Source: Chrysogorgia sp. JL179-B06 (Eukaryota; Cnidaria; Anthozoa; Scleralcyonacea; Chrysogorgiidae). Taken from it: a stretch of 64,000 nt of DNA. Below are positions 28,501 through 38,593 of this stretch, one piece after another. The stretch's first letter is position 1; each line of letters starts with the position of its first letter. The position numbers and the translations under genes were made by a program. The notes beneath the pieces were generated by a model. That model saw only the letters and a program-made list of their open reading frames with translations. It was not told the DNA's origin and ran no database searches. Location of the stretch: the NCBI GenBank assembly GCA_035772405.1, contig JAYKKM010000374.1:248001-312000 (forward strand), given 5' to 3'.

Positions 28501-29073
28501 TTCGTAGAGTAGTTGGCTATTTGTTAGCTAACGTTGTTAGCCAATCAAAAGAGCGCCATTTCACCATCCATTTGGATAAACATCACCACTAGAATCAAAA
28601 TCTGGTGGTTTTTTTTCGCGCGTGAATTTGTGAGACAGCAGCAGAACGCGTCGGTGGTTTGTTGAACAAAAATGTAAAAATGCTGAAATGACACCTTCTA
28701 CTTTTTTAAATGTGTGAAAACGTTGAAGTGGCACACTATGCCTTTTTTAAATACGCGAAAATGTTGAAACGACATTCTCCACTTTTTAAAGACGTGAAAA
28801 TGATGAAACGACACATTCTAGCTTTAAATTTAGCGAAAACAGTTATTTTAGTATTTCTTATCAATTGAGTAGAAAACATGGGAGGGGTGTTTAGATTGGC
28901 TAATGATTGCCATAGTAGTATAGAGAGTGGTGGTACGAGCTCACCAACGTCGATTGTAAAACATAAACACCAAAACATCGCTAAGTTGTGGCTCGACACA
29001 AATTTGGCGATGTTTTGGTGTTTATATTACGGTTGACGTTGACTGAGCTCGTACCGCCACTCTCTATACTACT
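28481..29073. repeat. Right terminal inverted repeat of element A
   Basis: It mirrors 10720-11299 and has the same tandem repeats and hairpin. A short extra duplication (TTAGCTAACGTTG) near 28523-28537 separates the inner and outer matches. Confidence 0.9.
28914..29073. repeat. Terminal imperfect palindrome of element A, right
   Basis: AGTAGTATAGAGAGTGG at 28914 recurs inverted at the extreme right end; counterpart of 10720-10879. Confidence 0.8.
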
Positions 29074-29079
29074 GTGCTG
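29074..29079. repeat. Right target-site duplication of element A (GTGCTG)
   Basis: GTGCTG follows the right terminus and equals 10714-10719; host repeat sequence resumes with ATATAACCCG. Confidence 0.93.
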
Positions 29080-29965
29080 ATATAACCCGAAATACCAGGG
29101 ATTTCGCGCAAGAAGTTATACGAAAGTTGCCAGAAATATTGTAATAATTTCCATCACGATATTTATCACACCCTATTGGCTATTGACCCTATTCGAATAC
29201 GAAACCTCCATTTTTATTTGTCGCCACGCACGCACGGCGGTCTCGGATGGTTAACAGTAGCCATTAATATAAATGGTTTTTTAGCTTCTTTCGATAATAC
29301 ACTTAGCACGTTTGTAATCATCAACAACTATCCGTCAATGTATATCGTATTTTGGGTTCAAGTGTTCAACAATCTCCCAAATATAGGAAACTTCATCTCG
29401 TCTGGAAACTCGGACTTATCGACTCCGAAATCGGGTCATCAATCCCTTCAAATGTACAATCACAAGTTTTTATGATTTTTCTACTTTCTAGCTGCTGTAT
29501 CATTGCTAAATCTCAAACGCTGAATTTGCTGCTTTTGTACATCACGGCTTTACTTCAGTTTTGATCTCTTCGCCCCATACTGAGACGTCTTCTTCAGTTT
29601 GCGAAACTCACGAGCGATCTGAACGTTGTGGGTTACCACCCGTAACCGTATCATATAATCATTATTGTAAAACTAAATCTCCATCATTTTAAACATGTTA
29701 AAGATTAACTGGTTGCAAATATATCTAGATTCAAGACAAGGAAACTCAAAGAATGCGAAGGCCACGAGTCAATAGACTATAGTAATTATCGTAACTTACA
29801 GCTAGCTTAATAAATAGTTAGATCATCTGCTTGGTGGTTAGAAGGTTGAGGGTTCGATTCCCTGGGACTCAGAAATGGTCTAAATGAAGAGGAGCTACAG
29901 TGTAGCAAATATTACCTTTCACATAATTTTAACTCAACATAATAAACAAACATGATAACAACATA
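29074..29965. repeat. Large tandem-repeat monomer 1, right part
   Basis: It continues the monomer interrupted by element A and is collinear with 32290-33179 and 52290-53215. Near 29816-29872 it holds a sequence with a tRNA B-box-like GGTTCGATTCC (GTTAGATCATCTGC...CTGGGACTCAG), also present at about 33056 and 53066. No gene is seen. Confidence 0.8.
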
Positions 29966-31797
29966 ATGAAATGTCGGTATTTCAATACAATAATGATATA
30001 CAAGTCGTGTGTTGCGTAGGCAGTGTCACATACGAATTAAAAGTACTAAACGGCTGGAGTACTACTTCAATACTGAATAGAATGTGTAACGTTTTGAGCG
30101 AAGGCTCTTCGTCTTTTTTCTTCTCTCTTTGTAGGCCGCGAAAGGAAGGGCGTTCACTCGAAATGTTAGACTTCCTATTCATTATTTTGACAGTACAGCA
30201 ACCTTTTAGTATTTTTGATTGGTGTTTAAATCAGATCTTAGTTGGTCTTCAGTCTGTTAATGAATAAAAAACTCTCCTTACCTCTTGGCTTCTCGTTAAC
30301 TTTACTGGTAGCTTAACTTGTAGCTCGACTTGTACCTTGATCTTATCACTTTCTCTTTTAAACAAACAATGGTCTACTTTGCGTCACCTATACAGGAAAT
30401 TATATAGTAGTCTCACGTGATCTTTGACGTCATCATTCTCAGATTTTCTTACATTAGGCGCCATAAGGGACGAGAAAGGCTTTTCTTGACTATTCTCGTG
30501 TTAAACATTTTGAAATTCAAATATTTTTACTCATTTACGCACGAAACGTTTTTACTTAAAGTGCCTATCCAGTCTGTGGGGATTTTACATATTTGTGATC
30601 TTTGGATTCTTCTGAGAAAAATTGTAATATACCTTGTCGTTCGAAAATTTCATCTTCATGCCCTTTTCCCTGCTAAAGTTCACAGGAAGTGACGTCAACG
30701 CAGGTAGACGCGATATTTTGCGGTGTGATTCAGCAATGAAATACAGCGAAAGTTTGGCTTTGAACTTTAAACACCACTCAATTCCTAAACATTCACTGTT
30801 GAATAAAGTAACAAAATATTGCGTGTCCCTGCCCTGACGTCACTTCCTGTGAACTTTAGCAGGGGAAAGGCATGAAGAAGCAATTTTCGAACAATAAGAT
30901 ATTTTTACATTTCTTTTTGGTAGAACACATACGAATATATAAAATCCACACAGGCTGGATAGGAACTTTAATTATTGAAATCGGATTAAGGTGATGTGAT
31001 ACAACGCATTTTTTCGTGACCTTTTTTATTATAATCTCATTTATACTGCTAAAGGAAACTCCTTAACTCCATTTGTTCTTTCAATAGAACGTACTATTTG
31101 CGATACGAAAACAAATAATCAGCGAATAAAACAAATAATCGGGGCCTCGTTGTTGTAATAACTATTACTAGTTTATATGGCATACTGAGACCTCATCATA
31201 GCCTCTCATATCTAAGCGTTCCTATTTTTAACAGCGCGATAAGCGATCCTCAATAACTCAAATTGCTCTAGTGTCAAAGTGATGTGTTTGTTCAAATGTT
31301 CATTTATACAAACTGTGAATTTAAGTTCATGTAGCAATGTGATATATCATTCAACGTGTAACTGGATAGTATTTAAGGTTGACAGCGCAAGCGATTAGGG
31401 AGAATAGAACGCTCTCATATGACAAGAGAAGTAACGTAGTTCAAACTTCGAATTTCCGGTTCGTGACACGAAAGTACGTTACATATGGGACATAAGTAAA
31501 AGAATAAAACTCCAGACAAGTAGTGTTGCGAATTATTCGTTAACCTGCTACATTTACATCATCCATTCATCAATGCTAACTGGATGCATGTAACAAGCAT
31601 TCAGCTCAATATATAAATACTAGTTGACAACATCGCATAACTGAAATACCATCGTATCAAATTGAAGTTCTAAGCCTATTGTACGAGTACTCAATTTGTT
31701 TTTAAAAATATTACAGCGTAGCGATTCTTTGCTTTTACCACATACATTTTTGAAACATATGAATTTGCGAAACTTGCGCTTTGGCAGAAGTATGACT

Positions 31798-32193
31798 GCG
31801 TTAATATACACAATGTTGTAGTGAATGTGGGAGAGCTCGGAGTAGACAGACGATACGTGGACGATCGTCAAGCTCATATCCTCAGAAAAATGATTCTGAG
31901 TCCCGTACAGGAATCTAACCTGTAACCTCTCCAAGCTCTCCCACATTCACTACAACATTGTGAAAATTAACGCATCCAAGCATTACCGATATATTGTGAC
32001 TGCCGCATAGGCAGTACGTTACGTATATCGATCGAACCAGTACATCATTGTAACCTTCGCTCTCCATCTGAGTCTCGTTAGCTCAATGGTGAGAGGGTCT
32101 CACCGGCAATCAGAAGGTTGCAGGTTCGATTCCTGTACGGGACTCAGAATCATTTTTCTGAGGATATGAGCTTGACGATCATCCACGTATCGT
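31798..32193. mobile_element. SINE-like insertion with 13-bp target duplication
   Basis: CAGAAGTATGACT occurs on both sides (31785-31797 and 32194-32206) but once in sister monomers, as expected of LINE-mediated retroposition. Inside are two tRNA-related segments in opposite orientation (about 31850-31940 and 32070-32192), plus an inner inverted repeat (31803-31840 versus 31935-31972). It may be a twin or rearranged tRNA-derived SINE. Confidence 0.72.
32070..32145 (+). other. tRNA-like sequence (SINE head, probably not a functional tRNA)
   Basis: The 76 bases can form an acceptor stem (GAGTCTCG with CGGGACTC, one wobble), a D arm with TTAGCTCAATGGT (A-box) and a T arm with GGTTCGATTCC (B-box). 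The anticodon stem has a mismatch, and the loop CCGGCAA lacks U33. It lies inside the SINE-like insertion, so it is most likely a pol III promoter of a SINE. Confidence 0.6.
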
Positions 32194-33173
32194 CAGAAGT
32201 ATGACTAATATTAACGAAGAATGACAAAGCCAGGTAAACTGTAAAGCTGCATGAAGGAGTCGTCTTTCATGATAAAAGCAAGCTCGATGTGCTGATATAA
32301 CCCGCAAATACCAGGGATTTCGCGCAAGACGTTATACGAAAGTTGCCAGAAATATTCTAAGAATTTCCATCACGATATTTATCATACCGTATTGACCCTA
32401 TTCGAATTTCCTACGAAATCTCCATTTTTATTTGTCTCCACGCACGCACGGCGGTCTCGCATGGTTAACAGAAACCATTAATATGAATTGTTTTCTTAGC
32501 TTCTTTCGATAATACACTTTGCGCGTTTGTAGTCATCAACAACTATCCGTCAATGTATATCGTATTTCGGGTTCAAGTGTTCAACAATCTCCCAAATATA
32601 GGAAACTTCGTCTCGTCTGGAAAATCAGCCTTATCGACTCCGAAATCGGGTCCAATATGATACAATCCCTTGAAATATACGATTACGAGCTTTTGTGATT
32701 TTTCTACTTTATAGCTGCTGTATCATTGTTAAATATCAAACGCTGAATTTGTTGCTTTAGTACATCACGGCTTTACTTCAGTTTTGATCTCTTCGCCCAA
32801 TGCTGAGACGTCTTCTTCAGTTTGCGAAACTCACGAGTGATCTGAACGTTGTGGGTTAGCACAATAGCACCCCGTAACCGCATCATATAATCATTATTGT
32901 AATAAACAAAATATCCAACATCATTTTTTAAGCGTGTTAAAGACTACTGGTTGCAAACATATCTAGATTCGAGACAAGGAAACTCAAAGAATGCGAAGGC
33001 CACGAGTCAATAGACAATAGTAATTATCGTAACTTACAGCTAGCTTAATAAATAGTTAGATCATCTGCTTGGTGGTTAGAAGGTTGAGGGTTCGATTCCC
33101 TGGGACTCAGAAATGGTCTGAATGAAGAGGAGCTACAGTGTAGCAAAGATTACCTTTCACATAATTTTAACTC

Positions 33174-33179
33174 AACATA
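33174..33179. repeat. Left target-site duplication of element B (AACATA)
   Basis: AACATA abuts the left terminus and is repeated after the right terminus. Monomer 1/2 junction sequence near 29936-29941 has it once. Confidence 0.92.
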
Positions 33180-33416
33180 AGTAGTGTATAAAGGCGGGTT
33201 CTAGCCCAAATCCCCCCCCATTTTCCCGTTTCTCGAGTATCACTTTTTTTCCCTGATTAAATCCTGATTAAATAGTCACCCCTCCTCAAAACCTCCCTTT
33301 TTTTTTCGAGTAACAAAATTTCCAAGGAAATTAGACGGGACTTTTCATTCTCTCGACGCCCCACCCCCTTTTCTTTTGATTGACACCTGTCAATCAAAAA
33401 CTTTGGTCAGCGGTTA
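33180..33416. repeat. Left terminal inverted repeat of element B
   Basis: It matches inverted 50284-50520 with scattered mismatches. It ends a few bases from the PolB stop and contains GATTGACACCTGTCAATC, a short palindrome. Confidence 0.9.
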
Positions 33417-33421
33417 TCAAC

Positions 33422-36400
33422 TCACTCGTCTTCGAATATCACTCTCGTCATGATCTTGTAGTGACCAAGTGCTAGCGTGTTCACTCCATCGGGTAAAATA
33501 TACCGTTTGTCGTCGTTGTTACTTAACGCGGTCTTGTTGATAGCCTCTGTGTAGATTTCGTGTTTCCTTGACCTAAACGTGTTCATTGACCTTGTCTGAC
33601 TCACTCCAGAGAACAGACAAGTCTTGTAGTCCTCGAACACGATCGAGGACTTGACGACGCTCTTCTTCACACCCTTACACTTTTTCTCGTCACCGCGTAG
33701 TGTTTTGAGAGTGTATAATTTAGATCTCAACCCCACGAACTCCAAGACTTGTTCTCCAGAGTTCTCATCCTTCATCGTTCCCAACACCTTCTTGTTTAAC
33801 CCAACTGGGATACAAGAGGGGTGGTCTTTTCCATAGGCAGATGTGTCAAACCTAGCCTCTACGTCTGCACTAATGTCTTTGTAAAAGTCGTCTGTGTGAA
33901 TCTCGTACATGAGAGAGTCTGTGTCAGTGAACAACAGACTAGCTTTCTCGCCGTACTTTGGTTTAATGTAGTCATAGTGAAACTCGTACATCAGCGTCTT
34001 ACTGAGATCCAGGATACACATCCCCAGGTACACCGGCTTGTTGAACTCTACCTTGGTCCTCTTCATCTGGACGGCTATCAGGTTCTCGTCGAAGATGGTT
34101 CTGTGATGAAAGTTTGGTTTTGCGACTAGTTTCCTCATCTTCTCTCTACTTGTCACTAACTGTATGTCCACTCTGTTCCTAATGTTCTCCATGGTCTTTC
34201 CAAAGACGCTGTTGTTCATCAACTTGAAGAAATCTTCTTCAAAAGCGTTCTTTGCCTTTGTCCTTAGGTTTGTGTTGAGTTCAATGTACTCCCCCATCCA
34301 AGCGGATTCGTCAAACGAAATCCCACGATGAATCTTGGTTAGTTTCATCCCAAGTCTAAGGTACAACTTTAGATTCTTCTTGTGAAGAACGTATTTAATC
34401 TTGTTGTCGAGGTTTGGGATAAGCTTTTCTACACCATTCACCTTTACTCGCTCAGGAGCGAGTGGGTACTCGTTGTGAAGGTCGTGGAGTTCTTCAGGGT
34501 ACTCCAAGTCTACTTCCAAGATACAAGGTGTATCTCGCCAGTTTTTCAAGTCTGTCATCCACTCAAAGTTGCCTATTGGGAGAAGTAAACTCATCGCCCA
34601 CCCATAGAGGTTGTTTGCGTCTAGGTAGGGAAGATAGACACTTGGTTTCTCCTTATCGTACATACTGTCTCCTATGTGTTCCATATCCTTAAGATAGTCC
34701 ATATACTTATTATTTGCCTTTGCATGTCTTCTCATAATAGTACTCGTCCCGCCTCTAATACCTTTTTCAACCATCAACAGCATGTCTATGTCTGTCAACA
34801 GATCTAACTTTATTCCAGTGATCTTTAGTAGTGCGTCCCACGCCAGTCCAGGTGAGGTGTAGTAGAAAGCTGGATCCAACCCGTAGTGGGTTTTACACAC
34901 TCTCCTAAAATTTTCAAAGACGTCTTCGAGTAACATCACGTCCGTTTTCAAGTATAGGTCGTGGTACTCCCTCATGGTTGTCATACCAAAGTGTTTCCAC
35001 ACGTTCCTAGCGTGGTTGTACTCGTTGTTAGTGATATCACTGTCCGTGAGCTTAGAGTAGAACTTATTGATGGAAGGGAGTTGGGTTTCGTTAAGTTTTG
35101 ACAAATCTGTCATATACTCGTAGGGGTACACACCTTTCTTACTCACGAGGTCAAAGTCTTCACCAAACACCCTCTTTGTCGTTGTCAAGTCCGTCTTGTC
35201 AAGATTCTTAACTAGACTATCTAGGCTACTAGCCATGAATTTAAAGCTGTCTAAGAATCTAAGCTCCCTTGTGACGTTTCTCTCCTTGCCAGTCTTGTCT
35301 GTGTGAGAATCTACGATCATGTTTTTGCTAAACGAGACGTACTTTTCCTCATTGTTTGGAATACACGTGATTTTTCCCTCAGTCACACCTAAACTTTTCA
35401 CAAACAAATGCGCGTCATACCCAGACAGGTTGTGAAATATGACAGGTATGAATTTTGGTAGTCTATATTTTAGGTTACAAGTGTTATGTGCGGCACCGCG
35501 AAATTTCCCTGTCAAGTGACAGTGGTCACGTACTTTGTGGTCTGGTACACCACTCTTATTTTCCTTAGACCAGTCTTCCTCACATAACCAACACACCTTT
35601 GTATTTTCATACGTACGTTTGTCTTGCGCGGTGAACACCATTGGTTTGGCGACCTTGAACTTGCTGTATGTGTTCTTTGTCGTCTCCTCAATACTTCTCA
35701 CGAAGATCTCCCCCAGATCTTCGTCGTCTTTAGTTTTGGTGAATAGGTGTGGCTCTTCCCAGTGTAGTGTGTCGTCGAAGCACTTCAGGTGGTAACAGAA
35801 ACCTGAGGGTGTGTGATGTTGATACTGTGTTGTCGAGCTTTTCTTTGGGTTGTTGGTAGGTCCCTCGATAGGTTTGAGAAAGGACTCAAAGTCGGCGTAA
35901 ATGACGAAAGGTACGTCTTGTGTTTTGTAGTAGTTTTTGAATTCCAAGGTAGACCCCCACTTTGGCATTTGGGTTCTAATGGTGTCCACGTCGGAGCAGT
36001 ACTCGTCGTGTTTTTCTAGACTCTCCAATGTCTTGAAGCTGTTAATACATCTGTAGCAGAAGTGTCTCTTTCCTTTGTGTTTGTTAATCTTGCTGGAGAC
36101 CATTCTGCTCATATTCTTAATCCACGCGTAGTGACTGTTTACAGTCACTTTATCATCGTCTTGCTCTGTAATGTACAAGAGGTTGATCGTCTCACGACCG
36201 TTCCCTTGGATAAGGAGAGGATAGACACCAGTCTCAAACTCATAGGCAAACACGTTTATGGGAATGTTGTTTCTCACACTGAACTTTCTAATGTCACTCA
36301 ACGGTGTCGGGAATGAGATTCCAGTCCAGTCAAACTTCTTTGAGAACTCTCTCATAGCCTCGTCGAGTCTCTCTGCGTGTTTTCTCTCGTTCATCATCGC

Positions 36401-37108
36401 CACAGTCACAGCCCACTTGAAACACTCGTTGTCGTTTGTGTTTTGAACGTTGATGATGGCTTTCTTCTTGACCAACGCGTCTGGTGTAGGAATGTAAGAC
36501 GACCCACTAATTGGTGTAAACGTGTCAATGAGCACTCTGAGCTTTTCAACGCGTAGTACTCGCCAACTACTCCCTCTTTTCAAGTATGTCGCAAGACTCT
36601 CCAAAATCTTTCCCACCATTTCAAGGTGTATCTCATCCAAGTCAGTTCCAGGTACCACGATAGTTGTGAGTGAGTGGAAATGTGCAGTTGCCTCTACATC
36701 TCCATCGTCTGTTGCTCTCACCATGACACACTCCAAGATGAGTTTGGTTTTGTGTCCCTTTCTCTTTTTCACTTCGTAACTCCAAAGATCAACCACAGGC
36801 GCCTTTGTGTTCTCCAAAAACGTCTGTGGACCAACTCCCTCAGGTGCGTCAATCGTAAATGTGTCTGAGAAACCATAAAGTGCCGTCTCTGACCTATGAA
36901 TGACTTGGTCTTCAGCGTCGTGAAATATGTCTTCTGGTGGCTCTTGCGCGTCGTGAAACACGTCTTCAGGCTCAACCGTCTCAAAGAGTGAGGTTACCCT
37001 CTCTCTTAGAGAAGTGAAGGCAGAGGTAACCCCTTTTTTTATCGACTCTGGTGTGTGGTCAACAAACCAGTTGGTCCATTTGCTAAGTTTAGCTCTAAAA
37101 CTGTTCAT
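33422..37108 (-). CDS. polB: Protein-primed family B DNA polymerase (element B)
   Basis: This 1228-residue replicase is homologous to that of element A. Exo I is YADFE (404-408), the HNH-like zinc module is CWLC...DHCH...HNTCN (506-544), Exo II is FHNLSGYDAH (558-567) and Exo III is YLKTDVMLLED (719-729). Polymerase motifs are LDANNLYG (829-836), NNSVFGK (965-971) and DTDS (1062-1065). A finger-like CYRC...H..YC lies near 351-371. The N-terminus is unlike A's: amphipathic and basic for 40 residues, then an acidic repeat (PEDVFHDA, PEDIFHDA at 47-65). GSSYIPTP...NDNECFKW (202-232) is shared. The gene ends at the TIR edge. Confidence 0.95.
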   Translation of the reverse strand: MNSFRAKLSKWTNWFVDHTPESIKKGVTSAFTSLRERVTSLFETVEPEDVFHDAQEPPEDIFHDAEDQVIHRSETALYGFSDTFTIDAPEGVGPQTFLENTKAPVVDLWSYEVKKRKGHKTKLILECVMVRATDDGDVEATAHFHSLTTIVVPGTDLDEIHLEMVGKILESLATYLKRGSSWRVLRVEKLRVLIDTFTPISGSSYIPTPDALVKKKAIINVQNTNDNECFKWAVTVAMMNERKHAERLDEAMREFSKKFDWTGISFPTPLSDIRKFSVRNNIPINVFAYEFETGVYPLLIQGNGRETINLLYITEQDDDKVTVNSHYAWIKNMSRMVSSKINKHKGKRHFCYRCINSFKTLESLEKHDEYCSDVDTIRTQMPKWGSTLEFKNYYKTQDVPFVIYADFESFLKPIEGPTNNPKKSSTTQYQHHTPSGFCYHLKCFDDTLHWEEPHLFTKTKDDEDLGEIFVRSIEETTKNTYSKFKVAKPMVFTAQDKRTYENTKVCWLCEEDWSKENKSGVPDHKVRDHCHLTGKFRGAAHNTCNLKYRLPKFIPVIFHNLSGYDAHLFVKSLGVTEGKITCIPNNEEKYVSFSKNMIVDSHTDKTGKERNVTRELRFLDSFKFMASSLDSLVKNLDKTDLTTTKRVFGEDFDLVSKKGVYPYEYMTDLSKLNETQLPSINKFYSKLTDSDITNNEYNHARNVWKHFGMTTMREYHDLYLKTDVMLLEDVFENFRRVCKTHYGLDPAFYYTSPGLAWDALLKITGIKLDLLTDIDMLLMVEKGIRGGTSTIMRRHAKANNKYMDYLKDMEHIGDSMYDKEKPSVYLPYLDANNLYGWAMSLLLPIGNFEWMTDLKNWRDTPCILEVDLEYPEELHDLHNEYPLAPERVKVNGVEKLIPNLDNKIKYVLHKKNLKLYLRLGMKLTKIHRGISFDESAWMGEYIELNTNLRTKAKNAFEEDFFKLMNNSVFGKTMENIRNRVDIQLVTSREKMRKLVAKPNFHHRTIFDENLIAVQMKRTKVEFNKPVYLGMCILDLSKTLMYEFHYDYIKPKYGEKASLLFTDTDSLMYEIHTDDFYKDISADVEARFDTSAYGKDHPSCIPVGLNKKVLGTMKDENSGEQVLEFVGLRSKLYTLKTLRGDEKKCKGVKKSVVKSSIVFEDYKTCLFSGVSQTRSMNTFRSRKHEIYTEAINKTALSNNDDKRYILPDGVNTLALGHYKIMTRVIFEDE

Positions 37109-37162
37109 TCTTTTAAGAGTTGGTTATGTCTTTAAGTCTCATATGATTTTTTGGTCAGAAAA

Positions 37163-37519
37163 TCAAATGCTCAGTTCTTTTCGAAACGTGTACGAAATGT
37201 CGTCGACGACTAGACTTTTTCCTGTTTTTATCCGGTAAGTGATAGACCCTGGGAAGAGACTCAAACTTTTTGCTAACGCGGTGATGCTCTTAAACTTCGT
37301 CTCCTCTCCAGTGGTCACGTTTGTCTTGACCACGACCTGGGCGAGTTTCCTTCTCTTACAATGGTCGTATCTCTTTGGGATGTCGATAGGTTTCATCCCC
37401 AACGCTGCTAGAATCTCACAATGTTTTGCCTTTTGCTTTAGCTTAACACCTCTCTCTCTCACGATGACTTTCAGTTCCCTGGTAGTTAGATAGTTGGTAC
37501 TTGCTTTCGTGAGTGACAT
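37163..37519 (-). CDS. SAP-like plus NUMOD1-like DNA-binding protein (element B)
   Basis: This 118-residue protein has an N-terminal helix pair (LTTRELKVIVRERGVK...CEILAALGM, about 11-42) resembling SAP-type DNA-binding motifs. Its C-terminal half (KFKSITALAKSLSLFPGSITYRI, about 75-97) resembles NUMOD1 helix-turn-helix repeats of homing endonucleases. A nuclease domain is not seen. It lies between the coiled-coil protein gene and PolB on the same strand. A small DNA-binding regulator or a homing-endonuclease relic are both possible. Element A has no counterpart. Confidence 0.6.
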   Translation of the reverse strand: MSLTKASTNYLTTRELKVIVRERGVKLKQKAKHCEILAALGMKPIDIPKRYDHCKRRKLAQVVVKTNVTTGEETKFKSITALAKSLSLFPGSITYRIKTGKSLVVDDISYTFRKELSI

Positions 37520-37544
37520 ATTTTTGTTGGTGTGTTGGCTATCT

Positions 37545-37961
37545 TTAGATCATAATTGACGCAATCTTGTACCCAGCCCACCCAACACCAACGGCCACCA
37601 CCCCTTCTGATATTGACAAGTACTCTTGCATCTCCGGTGATGGTGTGTAGTAGTCACGCAACTCTGGTTTCTTGTGAAACTTCGCATTCTTACGAAGCGT
37701 AGCGGAAAGTATGTCGAGAGCCGCGTTCGTGTCGTTGACGTCGTGGTTTGCGTCCGACAAGGCGAGACGTAGTCGCGCAACTTTGTCTCTGTGAGCCACC
37801 TCTTCCTCGTTCCACAATTCCCTGTCCCGTGTGAGTTTCTCCATTGCAAGATTGTGGCGGCTAATCTCTTCACCATATTTGTTTCCCTCAATATGCTTGA
37901 AAAGGAATCCTGCCCCTGCGAACGCAAGTGCGTTGAATAGTCCTCCTGCCATCATTGCCAT
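37545..37961 (-). CDS. Small two-TM coiled-coil protein (element B)
   Basis: This 138-residue homologue of 15481-15900 has the same N-terminal hydrophobic GGLFNALAFAGAGFLF, a charged helical middle (RHNLAMEKLTRDRELW, LRLALSDANHDVNDTNAALD) and a C-terminal hydrophobic segment (about 117-136). Pattern conservation despite large sequence drift shows it is under selection in both lineages. GATAAAGAG precedes the start. Function unknown, probably virion-associated. Confidence 0.8.
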   Translation of the reverse strand: MAMMAGGLFNALAFAGAGFLFKHIEGNKYGEEISRHNLAMEKLTRDRELWNEEEVAHRDKVARLRLALSDANHDVNDTNAALDILSATLRKNAKFHKKPELRDYYTPSPEMQEYLSISEGVVAVGVGWAGYKIASIMI

Positions 37962-37984
37962 CTCTTTATCTTAGTGTCTAAAAA

Positions 37985-38200
37985 AATTTTTAGTAACTTT
38001 GGGTAGAGAGGGTAACGACTTTAGTAACTTTTGGGTAGAGAGGGTAGCGATTTTAGTAACTTTTGGGTAGAGAGGGTAACTTTTAGGTAGAGAGGGTAGA
38101 ACTTTAGTAACTTTTGGTAGACTTAGGTAGAACGTTAGTAACTTTTGGGTAACTTTTGGGTAAAACGTAAGTAACTTTAGTAACTTTTAGGTAGAACCGA
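37985..38200. repeat. Tandem repeats in the divergent gap of element B
   Basis: TAGTAACTTTTGGGTAGAG and variants (GTAACTTT, GGGTAGAGAGGGTA) recur about eight times in a degenerate 20-36 bp rhythm between the leftward 138-codon gene and the rightward 110-codon gene. This may be a promoter/enhancer or an origin-like iteron cluster; neither can be decided from sequence. Confidence 0.7.
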
Positions 38201-38227
38201 ACGAAAATCTTGGAGATAAAGATAAAG

Positions 38228-38560
38228 ATGGAGACTATAACAGCTCAAAAACCTGAAAAAGCAAAGGATCCAAAGAGGGTCGAGCGGGGAAAACTTGCCG
38301 CGATCAGCAAAGCTGCGAAAGCAAAGAAAGTTCAAGAGAGACTTGAACAAAGCGAGGGACACCAATCACAAGAGAGCAACCAACTCATTGGTCAGCTTGG
38401 ATACGTTGTTGGAGCGATTGGTGTTGCTGGAGGGTTGTACTTTTACTTCAAACGTGATGACAAGCCTTCCTCAGACCACCGTGAGGTCAACGCTCCGACG
38501 GTGACTCCGTCGTGTTCAGACCAGGTCGACGATTGTTCCGACCTCGAGTCTTTTGACTAA
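38228..38560 (+). CDS. Single-TM protein with KDPKRV/ISKAAK motif (element B)
   Basis: This 110-residue homologue of element A's 16163-16507 has KDPKRVERGKLAAISKAAKA at 13-32, one membrane segment near 63-80 (LGYVVGAIGVAGGLYFYF) and an acidic tail ending DLESFD. I chose ATG 38228; the frame opens earlier only with a TTG. GATAAAGATAAAG precedes it. With the following gene it forms a pair inverted relative to element A, although the transcription order of the pair is the same. Confidence 0.78.
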   Translation: METITAQKPEKAKDPKRVERGKLAAISKAAKAKKVQERLEQSEGHQSQESNQLIGQLGYVVGAIGVAGGLYFYFKRDDKPSSDHREVNAPTVTPSCSDQVDDCSDLESFD

Positions 38561-38593
38561 AAAAGAAAAAAAACTTTTTTCTATAATAAAAGG

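Larger units (their letters stand above)
10720..29073. mobile_element. Element A: complete Polinton/Maverick-class element, 18.35 kb
   Basis: It has terminal inverted repeats of about 580 bp, a 6-bp target duplication, protein-primed PolB, chromodomain integrase, packaging ATPase, predicted major capsid and penton genes. Genes are packed on both strands with overlaps or short gaps. It is inserted in a large repeat monomer whose empty counterpart is present in the window. Element-specific cargo is a thymidine kinase, a Bro-N/VRR-NUC fusion and a two-finger C2H2 protein. One gene is split by a frameshift (24658-26107) and another lacks an in-frame ATG (28012-28500). No adenain-like protease is seen. 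Confidence 0.93.
29966..33179. repeat. Large tandem-repeat monomer 2 (host side of element B insertion)
   Basis: This monomer of about 3.2 kb starts near AACATAATGAAATGTCGG and contains the same ordered blocks as monomers 1 and 3. It carries the SINE-like insertion at 31798-32193 and is interrupted by element B at 33180. No convincing ORF is present. It is not recognisable as a known transposon class from termini. Confidence 0.8.

Noticed and set aside
29821..29875. tRNA gene at the B-box-like GGTTCGATTCC in the monomers
   Set aside because: No matching acceptor stem or A-box at the right spacing; it is a fixed part of the repeat monomer in all copies.
32070..32145. Functional tRNA gene
   Set aside because: The cloverleaf is close to complete, but the anticodon loop lacks U33, a stem mismatch is present and the sequence lies inside a retroposed SINE-like unit.
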